From contig OX291556.1 of NCBI GenBank assembly GCA_946406115.1, forward strand, positions 12,740,501 through 12,804,500: a stretch of DNA of 64,000 bases, read 5' to 3'. The notes beneath the pieces were generated by a model. The model was given only the letters and a program-made list of their open reading frames with translations. It was not told the origin of the DNA and made no database searches. Shown piece after piece: positions 21,717-36,700 of this stretch. The position numbers were made by a program, and so were the translations under genes. This DNA is from Apoda limacodes (taxonomy: Eukaryota > Arthropoda > Insecta > Lepidoptera > Limacodidae). Numbering within the stretch: the first letter of the stretch is position 1; the number at the start of each line of letters is the position of its first letter.

Positions 21717-24700
21717 ATGGAAAAGGTTTTATGTTTATTAATCACTTTGCTGGTTACAGGAATATCAACTTCCGGTGAGTAAGAAGCCTTAGATTTATTT
21801 TGTTATGAATTCGAAAATAGTGTTTTAAAGACACTTGCTCATAAAACAGTCTTTAGTGCACGGATTTCAGCTTCTTATAATAGCGTCCATTAATTCAATT
21901 GTGCGTGCATTTTACTTTACAGATTTTTTTAATTTTTAACAAGCATAAAATTATTCCTATGAACTAACTTCTTTATTTTTGGAAAAATAAATACGTGTTT
22001 TTAGAAATCATACCTATCGAAACTGTAAGATACCATTAAATATCAACTTTTGTCAAAATTGTAACACTATTATTACTAATTATTGTCCTTCAAGTGTGTT
22101 GAAAACAGTCGTATGATACTCGTAAGCTTTGCTTAATACGCACTCGGCTATAATAAGCAGTCTAGCTCACTTGTATCATAATGAACTGTTCTTGAAGGCT
22201 TAGGATTATGTACATTATAGAAAACATTGAACCTACTTACGTTAAATGTTAATGATGATTTGCTATCATTAATAATGTATAAAGTTTAACCTCGTTAATG
22301 TCTTACACTTAAATTGTGCTATTCTTTTATGCTTCTTAAAACTTATTCTAAAACGGCTGTAACGATTTAGCTATAAGTTATTATTTTGTTTTTACTAGAT
22401 TTTGCCAACGGAGGTTCGCCCCTTCGGTTACAGGCGTGTAATTTTTACGTTAACTCCTCAATTATACTAATGAAGTTTGCTATAGCAAGCTATAGTTTGT
22501 TTAAGCTCGGCTACAGTTATTGCCGCGGGAACTTTTAAATTTTTCGGAACAAAAACTAGCCTATAGTCCTATTCCAGGACTTAAACTACCTATATGTGTG
22601 TCAAGTTTCATCCCGATCGCAATTGCAAAATGCTTTGGCTATTAACAAAAGCAGCCTTTTGAGTATTCATTAGCTATATACGTATGCTTTGCTATTCATT
22701 AAGGATTCAGGGTTAAGCAATAGATATGTTTTCGTTTACTAATAGGATCTATCTATCTTTATGGTAAAAGATATTTATTTATTTTTTTAATCTTTATTCA
22801 CAAAAAAAAATGTTTACAATGGCGAGCTTAATGCTATGAGGCATTCTCTACCAGCCAACCATACTTAATATGATAAATTCATACGTAAGAGAAAAATTAA
22901 CAAATATACAAAAGTATATGATTAAACCTATACTATACTAGATTGTAACAATAAACTGATTTATACATATAATATATAAATACGACGAATACTATATACT
23001 AATATATATAATAATAAGTTTACATAATACTATACACATACTTGTATCAATACATACATACGTTCATACATACAAATATACATAAAATACATGACGCAAT
23101 GTTAAATCTTCAATTATAGAAGCATATTTTCAAACTTGTATGTGCTTTAAATAATATTCTTTAAGCTTATATTTAAAGGTGTATTTATTCTGAGCACCGC
23201 GGATATCTTTGGGGAGGCCGTTCCAGAGTTGTTGCCTGAACTGTGAATGAATGAGAAACAAAACCTGAACGGTGACGAGGAGTAGAGAGACTAGTACTTT
23301 GAGAAGAACGAAGTGAACGCTCGTGAGTAGAGCCAAGGTATTGAAATCTAGATTTTAGGTAGTTTGGAGAGTTAGGATCGTTTAAAATAGAAAAGAGAAT
23401 ACAGAGTATTCTGATGCTTGTGCGTTGACGTATGAGTATCCATTTGAGTTGATTGCGAAAAGCAGATATGTGGTCATACTTACGAAGACAAAAGACGTAA
23501 CGGATACAGTTATTTAGAAGTCGATCTAATTTGTTGAGAAGGTCCGAGTTTAAGTCTACATAGCACACATCACTGTAATCAATTAACGGAATAATAAGAG
23601 TTTGTACCAGTAGAAGCTTAGTTTTATTGGGTAGAAAACTACGAAATCTGTATAAAAAGCGCTGAGCGGCAGTGAATTTCCGACAAATTTCTTTAATTTG
23701 CACTGACCAACTCAGAGTGCGATCAATAATCAAACCTAATTTGATTATCATTAAATAATATAGGGTGAACAAGTTCAAAGTTTATTTTACTAATTTGCCT
23801 AGGACTACCAACTACGATGCACTGACATTTATTAGGATTCACAACTATGCCAAATCGTTTAGACCAATCGTAAATGTCTTTCAACACCTTGTTAATGTCA
23901 CGAATGGCTAAATCAAGGTCGTCAACTTTGGCTTGAGTATAAAGCTGCAAATCATCAGCATAAAAATGGTAAGAACAGCCAAGCTTACAGGAAAGGAGAT
24001 TAATGAAAATGGAGAACAATAGGGGTGATAATATTCCTCCTTGTGGCACGCCTGAAGTAAGATTTTGCCAATTCAAAACTAACCTATCTAGACGGACTGC
24101 TTGTTGGTGACCACGTATATAGGAGGAGAACCAACTTAAAGCTATCGTAGATACCTTAATGGACCCCAGTACTGCTAGGAGGAGATCATGGTCAACAGTA
24201 TTGAAAGCATTAGAAAAATCAATGAGTACTAATGCTGTCACCAAAGCATCCTCCATGCCATCACGTATGTCCTCCGTAACCTTCAGTAGCGCAGTACTAG
24301 TGCTGTGGCCCAAGTGAAATCCTGATTGTAACGGGCTAAGAAAATTGTTGTGATAAACATATTTAGTGAGCTGTTGATGTTAAGGATTTTAGATAAAAAA
24401 GCTAATATTGAAATTGATCTAAACTGACAAACGGATGAGGGATTTGCTAGTTTAGGCAAAGGAATCACAAATGCTTTACGCCAGGAAATTCTCCAGTAAA
24501 CAGGGAGAAGTTGATGATGTGGGTCAGAATTGGAAGTATAGAATCTAGTATGTAGATAATCATGGATCTGCTCACGTCATCACATCCAACTGCTTTAGAC
24601 TTAATAGAGAGAATGATCTTTTTCACATTGTAATCAGTAACTGGTAGAAAGGAAAACGGGTCATTATCTGGAAAAGGTAACGAACTAATGTAAATGTGTT

Positions 24701-27700
24701 TTAGAGAAATGGCAATTAAACTCATCTGGAGTAAATTTATGATTGGGAGGGTTGGAATTAGTTTTACCGAAACCGAGTGATTTGAGAAATTTCTATAAAT
24801 CAGTTGGGAAGGACTAGAGAGTTTATTGAGGAAAAAGTGGCGTTTAGTTCTTCTTACCATCTGGTTGCAGCTATTTCTTGCAGCCTTATATTGAGTCCAA
24901 TTATTCTCAGTGCGCTTTTTTTGAACTTCAAGAACATACGATCCCGTTTCGTCATTGTAATGCGAATTTCGTCGGTGATCCATGGAGCAGGTAGCCTTTT
25001 TATCCGGAATGACCAATAGGGCGCATGTATATCGTATAGTGCAGTTGACTCCCGATTTAAAAAGGCCTCTTTTTCGTCGGCGGTGTCCGCAGAAAATAGT
25101 TTGGACCAATCAATTAAGTCCACACCTTTTCTAAGATTGTCTTCGTTCATATTAACAAAACTACGTACAAAGCCAATCTCTGGTTTACATTTAAGAGGTT
25201 TTATTTTATATGAGGCATACACCAAATTATGATTTGAAAATCCTGGTGCCATAAATTGGCCAAATTTGGCAATGCGTTCAACTGAGGAGGTCAAGATAAT
25301 AACTAAAAAAGTGTCAGCATTGTTCAAGTTATGGTTGGTTGGTTGTAGAAGAAGAGGTAAAACAAGCTGATTCAATTATATGTAATAATTTTGAACGTCG
25401 TGTAGATATATTCAGTAAATCGGTGTTAAAGTCGCCCATGATTACATTTTGTGTGTATGCCGTACTTAAAGAGGAGAACACGGAATATAAATCAGAAAAG
25501 TAGTCAACTGAAGGGGGGCAGTATACAACTCCAAGAACGGCTTTGACTCCATTAATATTAATTTCAATAAAAATATATTTAGCTGAGGCAGAGTACTGAG
25601 AAGAAGAAGTGGCGAGTATTTTGTAAGGTATGTTACTACGTAAGTATATTGCTACTCCTCCTCCACGTTTACCTAAACAATCGTTCCGAATTAGAACAAA
25701 GCCTGGTAAGCGGTGTCAAGGTTAGGCTTAAACCAAGTTTCTGAAACAAAAACAGCATGAATATATTTAGAGCTGAAGGTTTCCAACAGATCAGAGTAGT
25801 GCGAAGGAACGCTTTGCGCATTTATATGACACGCGGTAAAAGAAGATTTAAGTCATTGTAATTCCCTCTCAAGCATATTACCTAAACTATCACATTCAAT
25901 GATAGATTGGAAAGAAGAACTAAGATCGCCAGCAGAGTAAAAGAATTCATCATCACTTAAGTCATCAATCATAATAATATAAGTAATAATTATATATAAA
26001 ATAAATAAAATACCTAATAAAATATTAAAGTAATGCTACTAAAAATAATTATAAATATACACACAGTAAAACACTGCTTATTTATCTTACCAGCTCAATA
26101 ATTATAAGAAAAACTAAAGTATACACAAATTATCGGAAAAAAAAATACAAAAAACTAGTAATAAAATACTGTAGGTACATGTGATTTATGCTAACTCAAA
26201 GAAAAAAAATATTTAAAAGTTAGGATCTGATTCAAAATTAACCTACTAGGATTCTTATGATTAACAGGTTTACAGTGGCTACTAAAATATATTATCTCTC
26301 ATACTATCTTAAAATTACTTAATAAATAAGTCAAAGTGAACGTACAAACTGATGGTATAATTCAAGTCAACAAAACTAATAAAATGAAAAATGGTACATA
26401 ATAGCCTACACGCTGCTTGTTAATAATTAGATTGGCAATTTTTACAGTGCACACGTTAAAAAGTAAGTGTAAGAGAGCCAAAAAATATTTCTAAATAATG
26501 TATAAGGTATAAGGTGTAAAGTTTACTAATTTAAAAAGCCATAATGCCATAAAGCTATAAGTATTCAGTTCACTACTATAAAATAATAACCATCCGATTT
26601 CGAGTACACACACACCGCTATTCTACAATAAATATAGGAAATATAGCACATACAGTATTAAAATTAGCCATGGGCTAAGTAACTCCGGACAAAGATTGAA
26701 TATATCGATTAAAAAAAACAAGAGGTGACGTGTTAAACCCGGTTGGAATGAAGTTATTATTGCTAGTAGTAGATTGTATCTCAAGGAATCAAAATAATAT
26801 TTTTACGGCAAGGGCGCTATTTTGAATTTAGAGTGGAGCCAAGGATTCTAAGGTAGAATCCGGAGTGCAGCAACCATGAAGTAAAATAATTTTAAGACCG
26901 ATTGATACATTCTATACATTTTATTACCCTGTATGAGAAAAAAGGTAATTCTAACTTCTAAAATAATAAGAATAGTACATTTATTTATTTAATTATCACT
27001 ACGAGGAACCAACCAGATCTTTTAGAATAGTTGTTATAAAAAATAATATTATGTACTTACTAGCTCATTTAAAAACACTTTTTATTATTATTAGACTTGT
27101 GCTTGACGTTTTTTAAATACAAACCAAAACTGTTTTCATTGGGTTAAAAAATATTTAAAATTACACTCTGTACGCTTAACCTCTTTTCGAGTAGGTACTT
27201 ACAAAAGCCTCGTTTGGGACCCAAACTTCTTTTTAAAGTCGGTCAAATCTGCTAAGATGTTTTTATTCAGTAGATACTTATGAAACCCCAGTGAGCTAAC
27301 CTAACTTGATGATTTTTAAGTTTATATATCCTTTTTAGCTAAGTGAAGCTCTTCCATACCAAAACTTTATCGAAACTTGGTTAGCAGTTCTGCCAGATTC
27401 CTGTATTTTTGAAGTGTAGGTTAAAAAAGGTTTGAATTTTTCATTTAATATAACACCCTAATTTGACTTACACTTAACCTATTTAAAGAAGATTTCCATT
27501 GCTAAGTTTATCTCCATTATCAATTTTATCAAAATTACCCTCTCTGCGTTAATTAAGTCTGTCCACATTCTAATTTTCATGAAAATTATTCATTATTTAA
27601 TTTTTAGGTTCCTATGTCCTTCCCCTATCTCAATGATTTTCATTATAATCGGCTCACCAGTTCAGCCCAATCCATTTTACCCTCTATTGGCTAATTCGAT

Positions 27701-30700
27701 TCACACTTGACATGTTAAAGAAGTCTATGTCCTTTCCCAAGGTGCAAGCTCTTCCCTAAATTTCATTAAGATCTCTCCTCCTCACCTCTCATGCCTCGTC
27801 ACCTTTACTACCTCTCCGCTATCGCCGTCACCCCCTTTTCCCCTATCCTAGATCACATAGTTGAAGCCAATTTTTTTTAACCTTTCTGTTAAATTTTTGA
27901 GTGTATGTGGGTTACCAATATTCCGGATAATTTTCCTAATTAATAACTATACTACTCAACCTGTCAACACCCACCTAATAAACACATATGTTTCGAAATC
28001 AACTAACCCGGACAAACTTAAATTATTTATTACATAAATAACTACAGGCTATAACCATAGTGTTTTGTATCGATAAAATAATTGAGAGGTATTTCGGTAA
28101 CGAAATAAATAAATATTTAATAGATAACAATATTATCAATGAAAAACAGTACGGTTTTCAAAGTACGAGGGGAGATCAAAAAGTAATGGTAATCGGATAT
28201 TTCTAGTATTCACAAAAATCTAAAAAAATAGAGAGCTTGCTTAAACCTTCACTAGTAGGCACAGGTTTAAGGTAAGGTATTCATTTTATGTCAAGTCAGA
28301 GCCGTCATCAAAACTTCTGCATGAAAAATGTTCTAATGTTTTATATCGATTTATTACTACTTTTTGATCACCCCTTGTAAAAGTAGTCCACGTCTCAACT
28401 TTTAAAGGAGATTAGTAATAATATAAACAAATACTATAATGAGGAAAAAACATATTCTTACTATTTTTATAGACTTTTCAAAGGCATTCGATTTTTAAAA
28501 TTATAAAACCATATTTTCAAAATAAGAACAAAATGGAATACAGAGTCCAGTGTTAAAATGGTTCAAAAACTACCACAGTGGTGGATAGACGACAATAAAA
28601 GTGAGGACATGCATGGCAAAATTAAATTTAACTCAAAAAGGCTCAGCCCAATACTATCCTAGCTCCGATCGAGTACTTGATTTATGTGAATAATTTGAAA
28701 AACATTTTTACACAGGGCCATATTTACCAACTTACTGACGACACATGCCTACTGGTTGCTCACAAAAATCTCGAGGAAGAACAAGCTATAATGCAAAAAA
28801 AATAACAACATGTTATGTAAATGGGCAAACGACATTGGTCTAGCTACCAATACAAAAAAAAAATTAGTGTCGGACAACCGTCCGGAATCGTGACAACTTG
28901 TGCCTTTCACTTTTTATGTCTGTCTCTCTCGCTCTTAGGCGGGCTAACCATGCCGCGTGCCTCTCACTCGCTCTCATTGTGAGCGCATAGCGTGAGCGGA
29001 GCGTAACGCAGTTTCTTGAAGTGTCACCCGGCAAACCAATTTATAAGACGTTGTCACGTCAATAAGTTTATACACATACACTCTACGCATTTAAAATAGT
29101 TTTCCAAGCCAGGCATTGTGAGCCATGATCATCTATGTCTTTATTTATATACCAAATCAATACACGTAATTGTAAACATTTAGAATTAGTAAATGAGGAT
29201 TTATACTATATTTATATGAGGACTATATATCGATAATAAATTCAATTAGAAACTACATATGTTATAGAGCTGTATTAATCAAATATCTATTCTAAAGTAA
29301 AAATTACATATATACTATACATTTTGCTAGCCGACTCTGTTGTAAGTATTTTATTGGTACATATAGACGTACACATTTCATATCTTGGAAAGATTTATTA
29401 TTTACAAATAAGAGTATTAAAAGCTATAGTCCCTAATCATAAATATACAAAATCTACAAAAACGATGATAAGGGCCTATTAAATACACTGCAAAGTAATA
29501 AAAATCATTATACGAATAGACGAATTCACTTAATTAAAGAACTTAGTGGAAATAACAAGGCATAATCACTTACAAAAACTAGGCTACCTTTCAACTTATG
29601 TTTTAACAAAACATTAACAATAGGTTTATATGGAAAACGAACGTCAAATTATATTTCACCAGAAATATTAAATGGACTGCCTCAACATATTGTGCAAAAA
29701 TTAAAAATTTGTTAACTTCGGTTTATTTTCGGTTTATAGATCTTTATTTCACTTTAAGACAAAAAGTCACTTGCATGAGGAAAAACAAGTTTACATTAAT
29801 ACTTAATAATAATAATCCGGTATAGGTGGTAATTACTAGAAATTCTTAATACAATAATATATGGTTAGGTCGAAATGTTTTACAATTACAAACAGCAGGT
29901 AACAAAGAAACGAGCTCATTCGATAACTGGTCATAATAACCTGTTTGCTGGGTGGTGGTTTAAATGAAAGTTATAAGCGATTTTATATTTTTTCTTAGTT
30001 TACGCTAATTAATTTTGTTACGTATGTACGTATGTTAACAATTTCCTTTTAACAATATTGAGTGAGTTAGCACTGTACGCGACCATTTCGGTTCTATAGT
30101 GTGAGAATGAATTCCCTGCCGATGGCGAGCGGTGCAATGGTAAAAGGAAGCCGTGAGCATCATTTTGAACACTTCCCCAGAACACATCCCATTGTACAAG
30201 CGGTAGAATACACGCCTCAGACTTAAGGGCTCGATACGGCAAGTGACTTTGGGATCGTCGACAATTCTCACAGCCCGTTGTTGAATCGAGTCAAATGGGC
30301 TAAGCTGGTATCCGGGTGCACTGGGGACGGGAAAACGTAGTCCCATTCAACCCTACAAGGACACAAGTCTGCGCGTTCACCGCTAAGTAAACCCCATTTA
30401 CTGCGGTCCCACAATTCCAGAACACTCCCCTCTCCATCTCCAAGAGCATTGTGATCCTTGGTGTTGACATCTCCAGAGATGTTCTGTTCCGAGATCATTT
30501 GCAAGACAAGGTGAATCTGGCGTCCAAAAAATTGATGGACTCAACAGAGCGAAGCAGTATTTCACGTCGGGGCAAAGTTGCTGCTCTACAAGTCGCAAGT
30601 TTGGCCCCATATCAAGTACTGCTGCTATCTCTGGGTGGGTGCACTCATTCTTTTTAGAGTGTGGGAACTTATTCTCACTCTCTAGAACCGAAATGGTCAC

Positions 30701-33700
30701 GTTCAGTGCGCTTTCAGAGAAATTTCCTCCCACGAACGCTTGGGTTGTGGAATGAGCTCCATGCCAAGGATTTCTCTAAGGACTACAGTAGAGAAAGAAA
30801 GAAGTTATTAGATTTCTGAAGGGTCGGCAACGCGTGAGTGATACCCTGGTGTTGCAAGCGTCCATAGGCTACGGTGCCCGCTTACCATCAAGCGGACCGT
30901 AAGCTTGTTCGCCACCTTAGTGGTATACAAAGAAACAAATGCTATGTTTTCAATCATTATTCAATAAGACTGGTATTTTTCGAGCATTTTATTAATGATT
31001 AAAATTAAAATTGGGACTTGAATATTCTTCACATTAAACTTTATATTTCCAAACACAAAATGTTTATTATTTTTAGAATGTTTTCAATAGAATTCAAATT
31101 TCAATCCAATAAAAAAATGTCATTGAAACTGCCTCTTTCTACTGTGTGACAGGCAGGCAGACGGAAATGAGAGTGATCTCAGAAAGGTTCAGTTTTTCCT
31201 TCGAGGTACAGAACCCTAAAAATATAGAAATATATGAACCTAATAAAGTTTTTAAAAAAACGTGAAAAAATCCGCTGGAGCCGTAGTGAACAGTTATACT
31301 ACGCTCGCTGAAATGAAAGGTCACACCGAGCACACCGTCCGCGCTCCATCCCGGCGCCCATTGACCATTTATAAACTACAGTGCTCCGCTGACTTCCGTA
31401 ATTAAATACCAGTACTAATTATTCCGCTTTTTATTATTGTGTGTGTTAGCACCATTATATGCACTTATCTACCGAAGCTATCCATATATAAAAAGAGTAC
31501 GTCACCGCCGTCAAGCCCATCATCCCAACTGATCTACCGCTACTGCAACCGCCTACAATCTCCTACGATTCTCCGATAATTTTTTTCGAGACAAATACAC
31601 TCAACGCGATTTCAAGGACAAAAAATTGTGTTTCAAAAAATATTTATACTGCGCTCTCCAGTGGTATCAATACATAAGCAGTATTAAAATATAAGCTTCT
31701 TGGTCATAAGCCTGTCTATTCGCTAGCAATTACCGTTTATTGTATTGAATTGTATTTATTGTTTCACATCAACAATTTGTCAAAACGACTAATGTGATAA
31801 TTAAAAACTTGTACCGTAATTTGGTAATTTAAACGTTATATTCATTTGTTTGATTGTGTATTATAATTTCTTACATGTAATTGTGTAGTATTATAAATAC
31901 AAAGTCCCCGCTGTTTTTCTCTTTTTAGACGATTTTTTTTGTAACTAGTAAAGGCAAAACCGTGGTGTTGTAGTACTAATGGGTGTTTTACTGAATTTTT
32001 AATTATATTATGCCTTCTCAGCACTATTTTTTTGTTAGGGTAACGTGGTGAGAAAACCTGCATTAGATTGGGAACAGTTTTAAAAGACGATTCTGTCCTA
32101 AAGACTCGTCCATAAATTTGAGTCCGCTGGGTGGACTTACAATCTTATAATTTAAATTGTCCGCGCCCTAGGTTCGTAAAGGTGGGCCGATATCCAAACA
32201 TTAAGAATATGTCTATGCTGGTACAAACTAAATGGAATCTATTCGCTTTTCAATAATGTTTCAAGACAAAGGTTTCGGTTTACCTTACCTTATCGGACAA
32301 AGCAGTCGGACTACGTGTCTATAGGGGGATAAATGGTTACGCTCTGTGCCGTATTTAAGGTGCCACCAATTGAGAAGGTTGAGGTTGTGGATTGAGCTTC
32401 CTGCCTAGGGTCAGCTGTGTCAGTCAGAGTGATTCGATTTTAAAGGTTTGAAACAGTCGACAACGCGCCAGTAACGCCCCTAGTGTTGCAAGGACCCATA
32501 GGCTACGACACGCTTAGTGTTAGGCGGGTCGTAAACTGGTTTGCCACTTTCAAAAGTATCAACTGTTAAGCAAAATAATGTTTGCCTAGTCAGCTTTTTA
32601 ACCTTATAAATAAACTTGAACTTTATAAAATTTACAAACTTTATTTCTCAACATTCTTTTGTAGTCACTAGACACTTAAAAAGTCAAATAGTTGCGAGAA
32701 TTTGTGAAAATATTGCGTAAGCCTTGACACTGTCTCAAGGAATACTCAACTTAAACCAATCACAGCAATTTATTTAATCATTCAAAGCAATCCCAATTCC
32801 AATCGTATGGCAATCTTGATTAGGTATCTCGTAAAAAAGCCAATAATTTTAGATACCTACTTTTAATTAACTATTTTAATTACATTCAGAAGTGTGTAAT
32901 CCTAATAATGTTATTTGATTCTGTGGCTTACAATATTTTGAGAAATTCCAAACGCAACACCTCTAATTTAGCGGTCTCTCGTCGTGCAGTGTAAACAACA
33001 GCCCTGGTTGTTAAATGGCTAGCTTTTCCATCATGGTTTGCAATTGTTGATAATACAATATTTTTTTTACCACTGTGGTGGCAAACAAGCTAGTGGTCCA
33101 CCTGGTGGTAAGAGGTTACCGCAGCCTATGGACGCTTGTAACATCTCGGGCATCACTCGCGCATTGACCACCCTCCAAAAATCTAATAACTTCTTTCTTG
33201 AAGAACCTCATACTGTCATCCTTAGAGAAAACCTTGGCAGGAAGCTCATTCCATAACCCAAGCGTTCGCGGGAGGAAGTTTCTCTTAGATTGCGATGCGA
33301 TGATAGAAATTATGAAATGAGCGATTTATTGGGTATAAGTTGTTTTTACCCAACTGCATTGTCTGAGGTAATAGTTCAAAAAACTTAATATGATAAGTAT
33401 GCAAATTTATGAAATGGTATGTAAAAATCAGCGTTGTTTTGGAGTTGCTTGTTATAGTAAAGATATTGTTTTAAATTATCAGTAGTTTTAAAATAACTTA
33501 CTATTTATACCGCAGCTGTTTTAATATATAATTAATAATATAAAAATAAGTAAAACCATGACATAAAAAAATCACAACCAATTTTTATTTATATTGTTTT
33601 ACGAAACTTCGGAACGTTTTTTGCGAGAAATCTTTTATATACTCATTAAATAGAAAATCTAAAAACCTTAACCTCTAACCACAAAATATTGTTTATTTAT

Positions 33701-36700
33701 GATAATCTTTTTATATTAATAGAATGTTACAGTCTTAGTAACCTAATTTAAAATAAAATACTTATTAATAAGTTTTTAGTAACATCTATTTTAATATTTA
33801 CAACACCTCGAAGCCTTCTCACGGAATAAAGCTTGAGAGAAAGAAAGAAAAGCATCTTGCTTAAAAGCATACTTGAAACATGAGTTTTGATAAAATGAGC
33901 ATTTATAAAATCTGAATAATGAGAAAAAAGTGTCTTTAATTCCAGTAAACTAAATTTATAAAATAACTGTATCTGTAAAAAAACTAATTTTATACCTTGG
34001 AGTGGCTTCGCTTAAAAAGGTATAAATTGGCATTATTAGTGGCTTTTAATTGCCTATTTAATAAATAGCAGATTACTGTCGAGGCCGTGAAAGTATGTAA
34101 CCCTTTGTTGGACGAGTAGAGTTTGAAGGCAGAACCGTTGGTAAGCTTGGCAATAAATAATACGGATCCAGCAAAGGCCTTGCATAGAGCTTTATACAAA
34201 AACGCAGAAAAAAGAAAACGGACTTTCAGTAGAATAGTCGTTTCGTTAAAGTAACTAAATTTGTAAGGATTATTTCATGTAAAAGGTTTGAAAATTGAAG
34301 TACACGCACACGCATTTGCGTAGCGTGTACACACACGTATTATTCGTTTTTGCAGTGTTAAATTATTCGGTTTGTTCTCCGCGGCTCTAGTAAACTAAAT
34401 GAGGACTGCGTGTTTATTTCTATAGTAGGCTATGCAAAGTAAATAGTATAAGAATATTTTTTTGTTCAGCATTTAATAAGTCGCGGTTGAAAGTTTAGAA
34501 ATTGTTAACTTTAAAAGATAACAATTGGCAGAATATATACTTTAAACAAAAAAATACTCATAAATCTTAATTTGCATTAAAACAGTTAACTTTTACACAT
34601 TAAAACACATGTAAAAAAATATAATCTTCAATTTAGTTAATTTTGCTTTGAAGGTTGCTTTTCAGCAGAATTATTTTTGACATGACAAGCATTTCATGTA
34701 TGTTCATATAACATATAAATCTGGGTATTATTAGTCGTTATCTTTCTATTTCATATATGTATTGTTTAATTTTTTTATTACTAGCTGTCCCCGCTGCTTC
34801 TCTCACACTAAATTCTGTTATCACCATAGGTTTGCTACTTCTAACTTGTAGATAGTAACATAGATATACATTTGAGTTAGTAAGGACGTTCTCTAAAGCA
34901 ATCTATAGCTTTAGGAATTCGGTTACAGATTTTTATTTCTGCGGGAACTCTTAAATTTTCAGTGATAAATAGCCTATATGTAAAGTCGGGGTATAATCAT
35001 AAGAATAATAGCCATATATATAGAATGTATGATATATTTTCTTCTAATTCAGGGAGTCATAAACGAAGAAAGATTATTTCTATGTATGTATATTTATTTA
35101 TATTGTAATTCTTAATTCTATGAAGATTTTGTGTGTTTGTAGGATTGATGTACTAGGAATTTATAAGTCACTAGGAGTTGTATGTGAAATTCGCAACGAG
35201 CGTATTTCCAGCGCACAGATGTAGTTGGGGTTTCTATCATCCAGACTAGTTCCTCGATAGCTCAATTGTGGAGCACCCACAGATGTAAGAGCTCGAGGTT
35301 AATCTTTTGACTGCATCTATGCTATGAAAGTATTTATTTATATTGATCATGAGAATAATAAATAATACGATTTCTATTTCAGCCAAATCAATTCATTTGT
35401 AACAATGTTTGTTAATTCTTTATGATTTTCTCCGTCAGTTCTTATCCCTATTAACTATCGGAAGAAATTAAGGATTGAAATAAGGTAGTATTAACATTTA
35501 TTTTCTTTTCAGATCTGCCAGTAAAAAAATGCAAGCTATCAGATTCAGAATGTATCAAAACATCAGCACAAGCTTTTGTTCCAAGTTTTGCTGAAGGACT
35601 GCCTGACCTGAAAATAGCACCACTTGATGTAATGGATATAGACCGAATTAGTGTCAGTCTGGCAGGACTTAATTTAGTTATAAGAGATATTAAAATAAGT
35701 GGATTGAAAAATACTGTGATAGATAAAATAAGGTAAGTTCTTGTAGGGTTGTAAATCTACATGGCAGAAGTAGACTATAGTAGTTTTGTCCTATCTGTTT
35801 AGACGGCAAAAAATTCACAGGAAAACATGTTAATAGTAATATATGTCTCAGTCATGTGGTTGAATTAACCATTTTATTGGACGCCTAGGCAGATCGTTAA
35901 GTATGGAAAAGAAATTATCATATAACTGAACAGATTATATGAAACTTGACTGGGATATCTACGTTAAAACTGAACCTACCCGAACATGCATAACTTATAC
36001 GATAGCGCGATTTCTATTCCTTTCTTTTCCATACTTGATGATCTAGCTAGGCATCCAATTTACTGGCTTATTCAACCAGATGTCAGCCACATATATACTG
36101 TACATATGTAAGCCTTGCCTAGCCTATGCCTCCATTTGATAGCTCAATTCTGAGATTTTGATTTTTCAAAAGGAAGAGCCATACCTTGTAGGCTATTAAA
36201 CATCACGCTACGATCTAGGGAGCCGAGTAAAAAGAAAAAAAAAGGAAATCTGAGCGATAACGGTATTAATATAGCTCGGGCTTGCTATGCGACGGGGGAT
36301 GGCTGAAACGGAAAGGTAAGAACTACGTCTGCCAGGTCAAATCAAATGCAATCAAACAATATTTATTCTAGTAGGTTTCTGAGAATGTATGTTCGTCCGG
36401 GAGGATATCTGCTGTCGCCGCCTTCATAGCCTTGAAGACAGGGACCTGTCGATATTGTGGGTGCGCGTAGATTACGGCGGCCACACTCGTATCTATGCGT
36501 GCCTATACAGGTCTCATAGCGGTGACACGGACGTAACTCGACTCTTCACGCACCTGAGTTTGACGACTGACAAAGTTCTAGAGCAATATCCCACAGCAGA
36601 ACTAGTAATTTTGGGAGACTTTAACGCCCACCATCGCGAGTGGCTCAGTTCTCGAACCAATAACTATGCTGGGATATCTGCTCATGAATTTGCTCTGACC

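Larger units (their letters stand above)
28025..29710 (+). mobile_element. LINE RT and C-terminal relic with nested insertions
   Basis: RT pieces in broken frames: IDKIIERYFGNEINKYL and NEKQYGFQ (28070-28162), KEISNNINKYYN (about 28406), IDFSKAFDF-equivalent (about 28470), a YADDT-equivalent reading LTDDTCLLVAHKNLEEEQA (about 28730-28790), LQIRVLKAIVPNHKYTK (about 29405-29455) and LGYLSTYVLTK (about 29580). Two insertions interrupt it: a MITE at 28166-28377 and a block at about 28872-29060. Old, inactive. Confidence 0.6.

Noticed and set aside
24804..25019. Sense-strand frame inside the antisense LINE
   Set aside because: Shadow of the minus-strand ORF2 with no independent features.
31340..31620. 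Solo LTR
   Set aside because: TATA-like motif and GC-richer sequence, but no TG...CA bounds, no second copy and no pol nearby.
33990..34199. 69-codon antisense frame as a small gene
   Set aside because: No signal peptide, domain or splice context; a chance frame in an intron.
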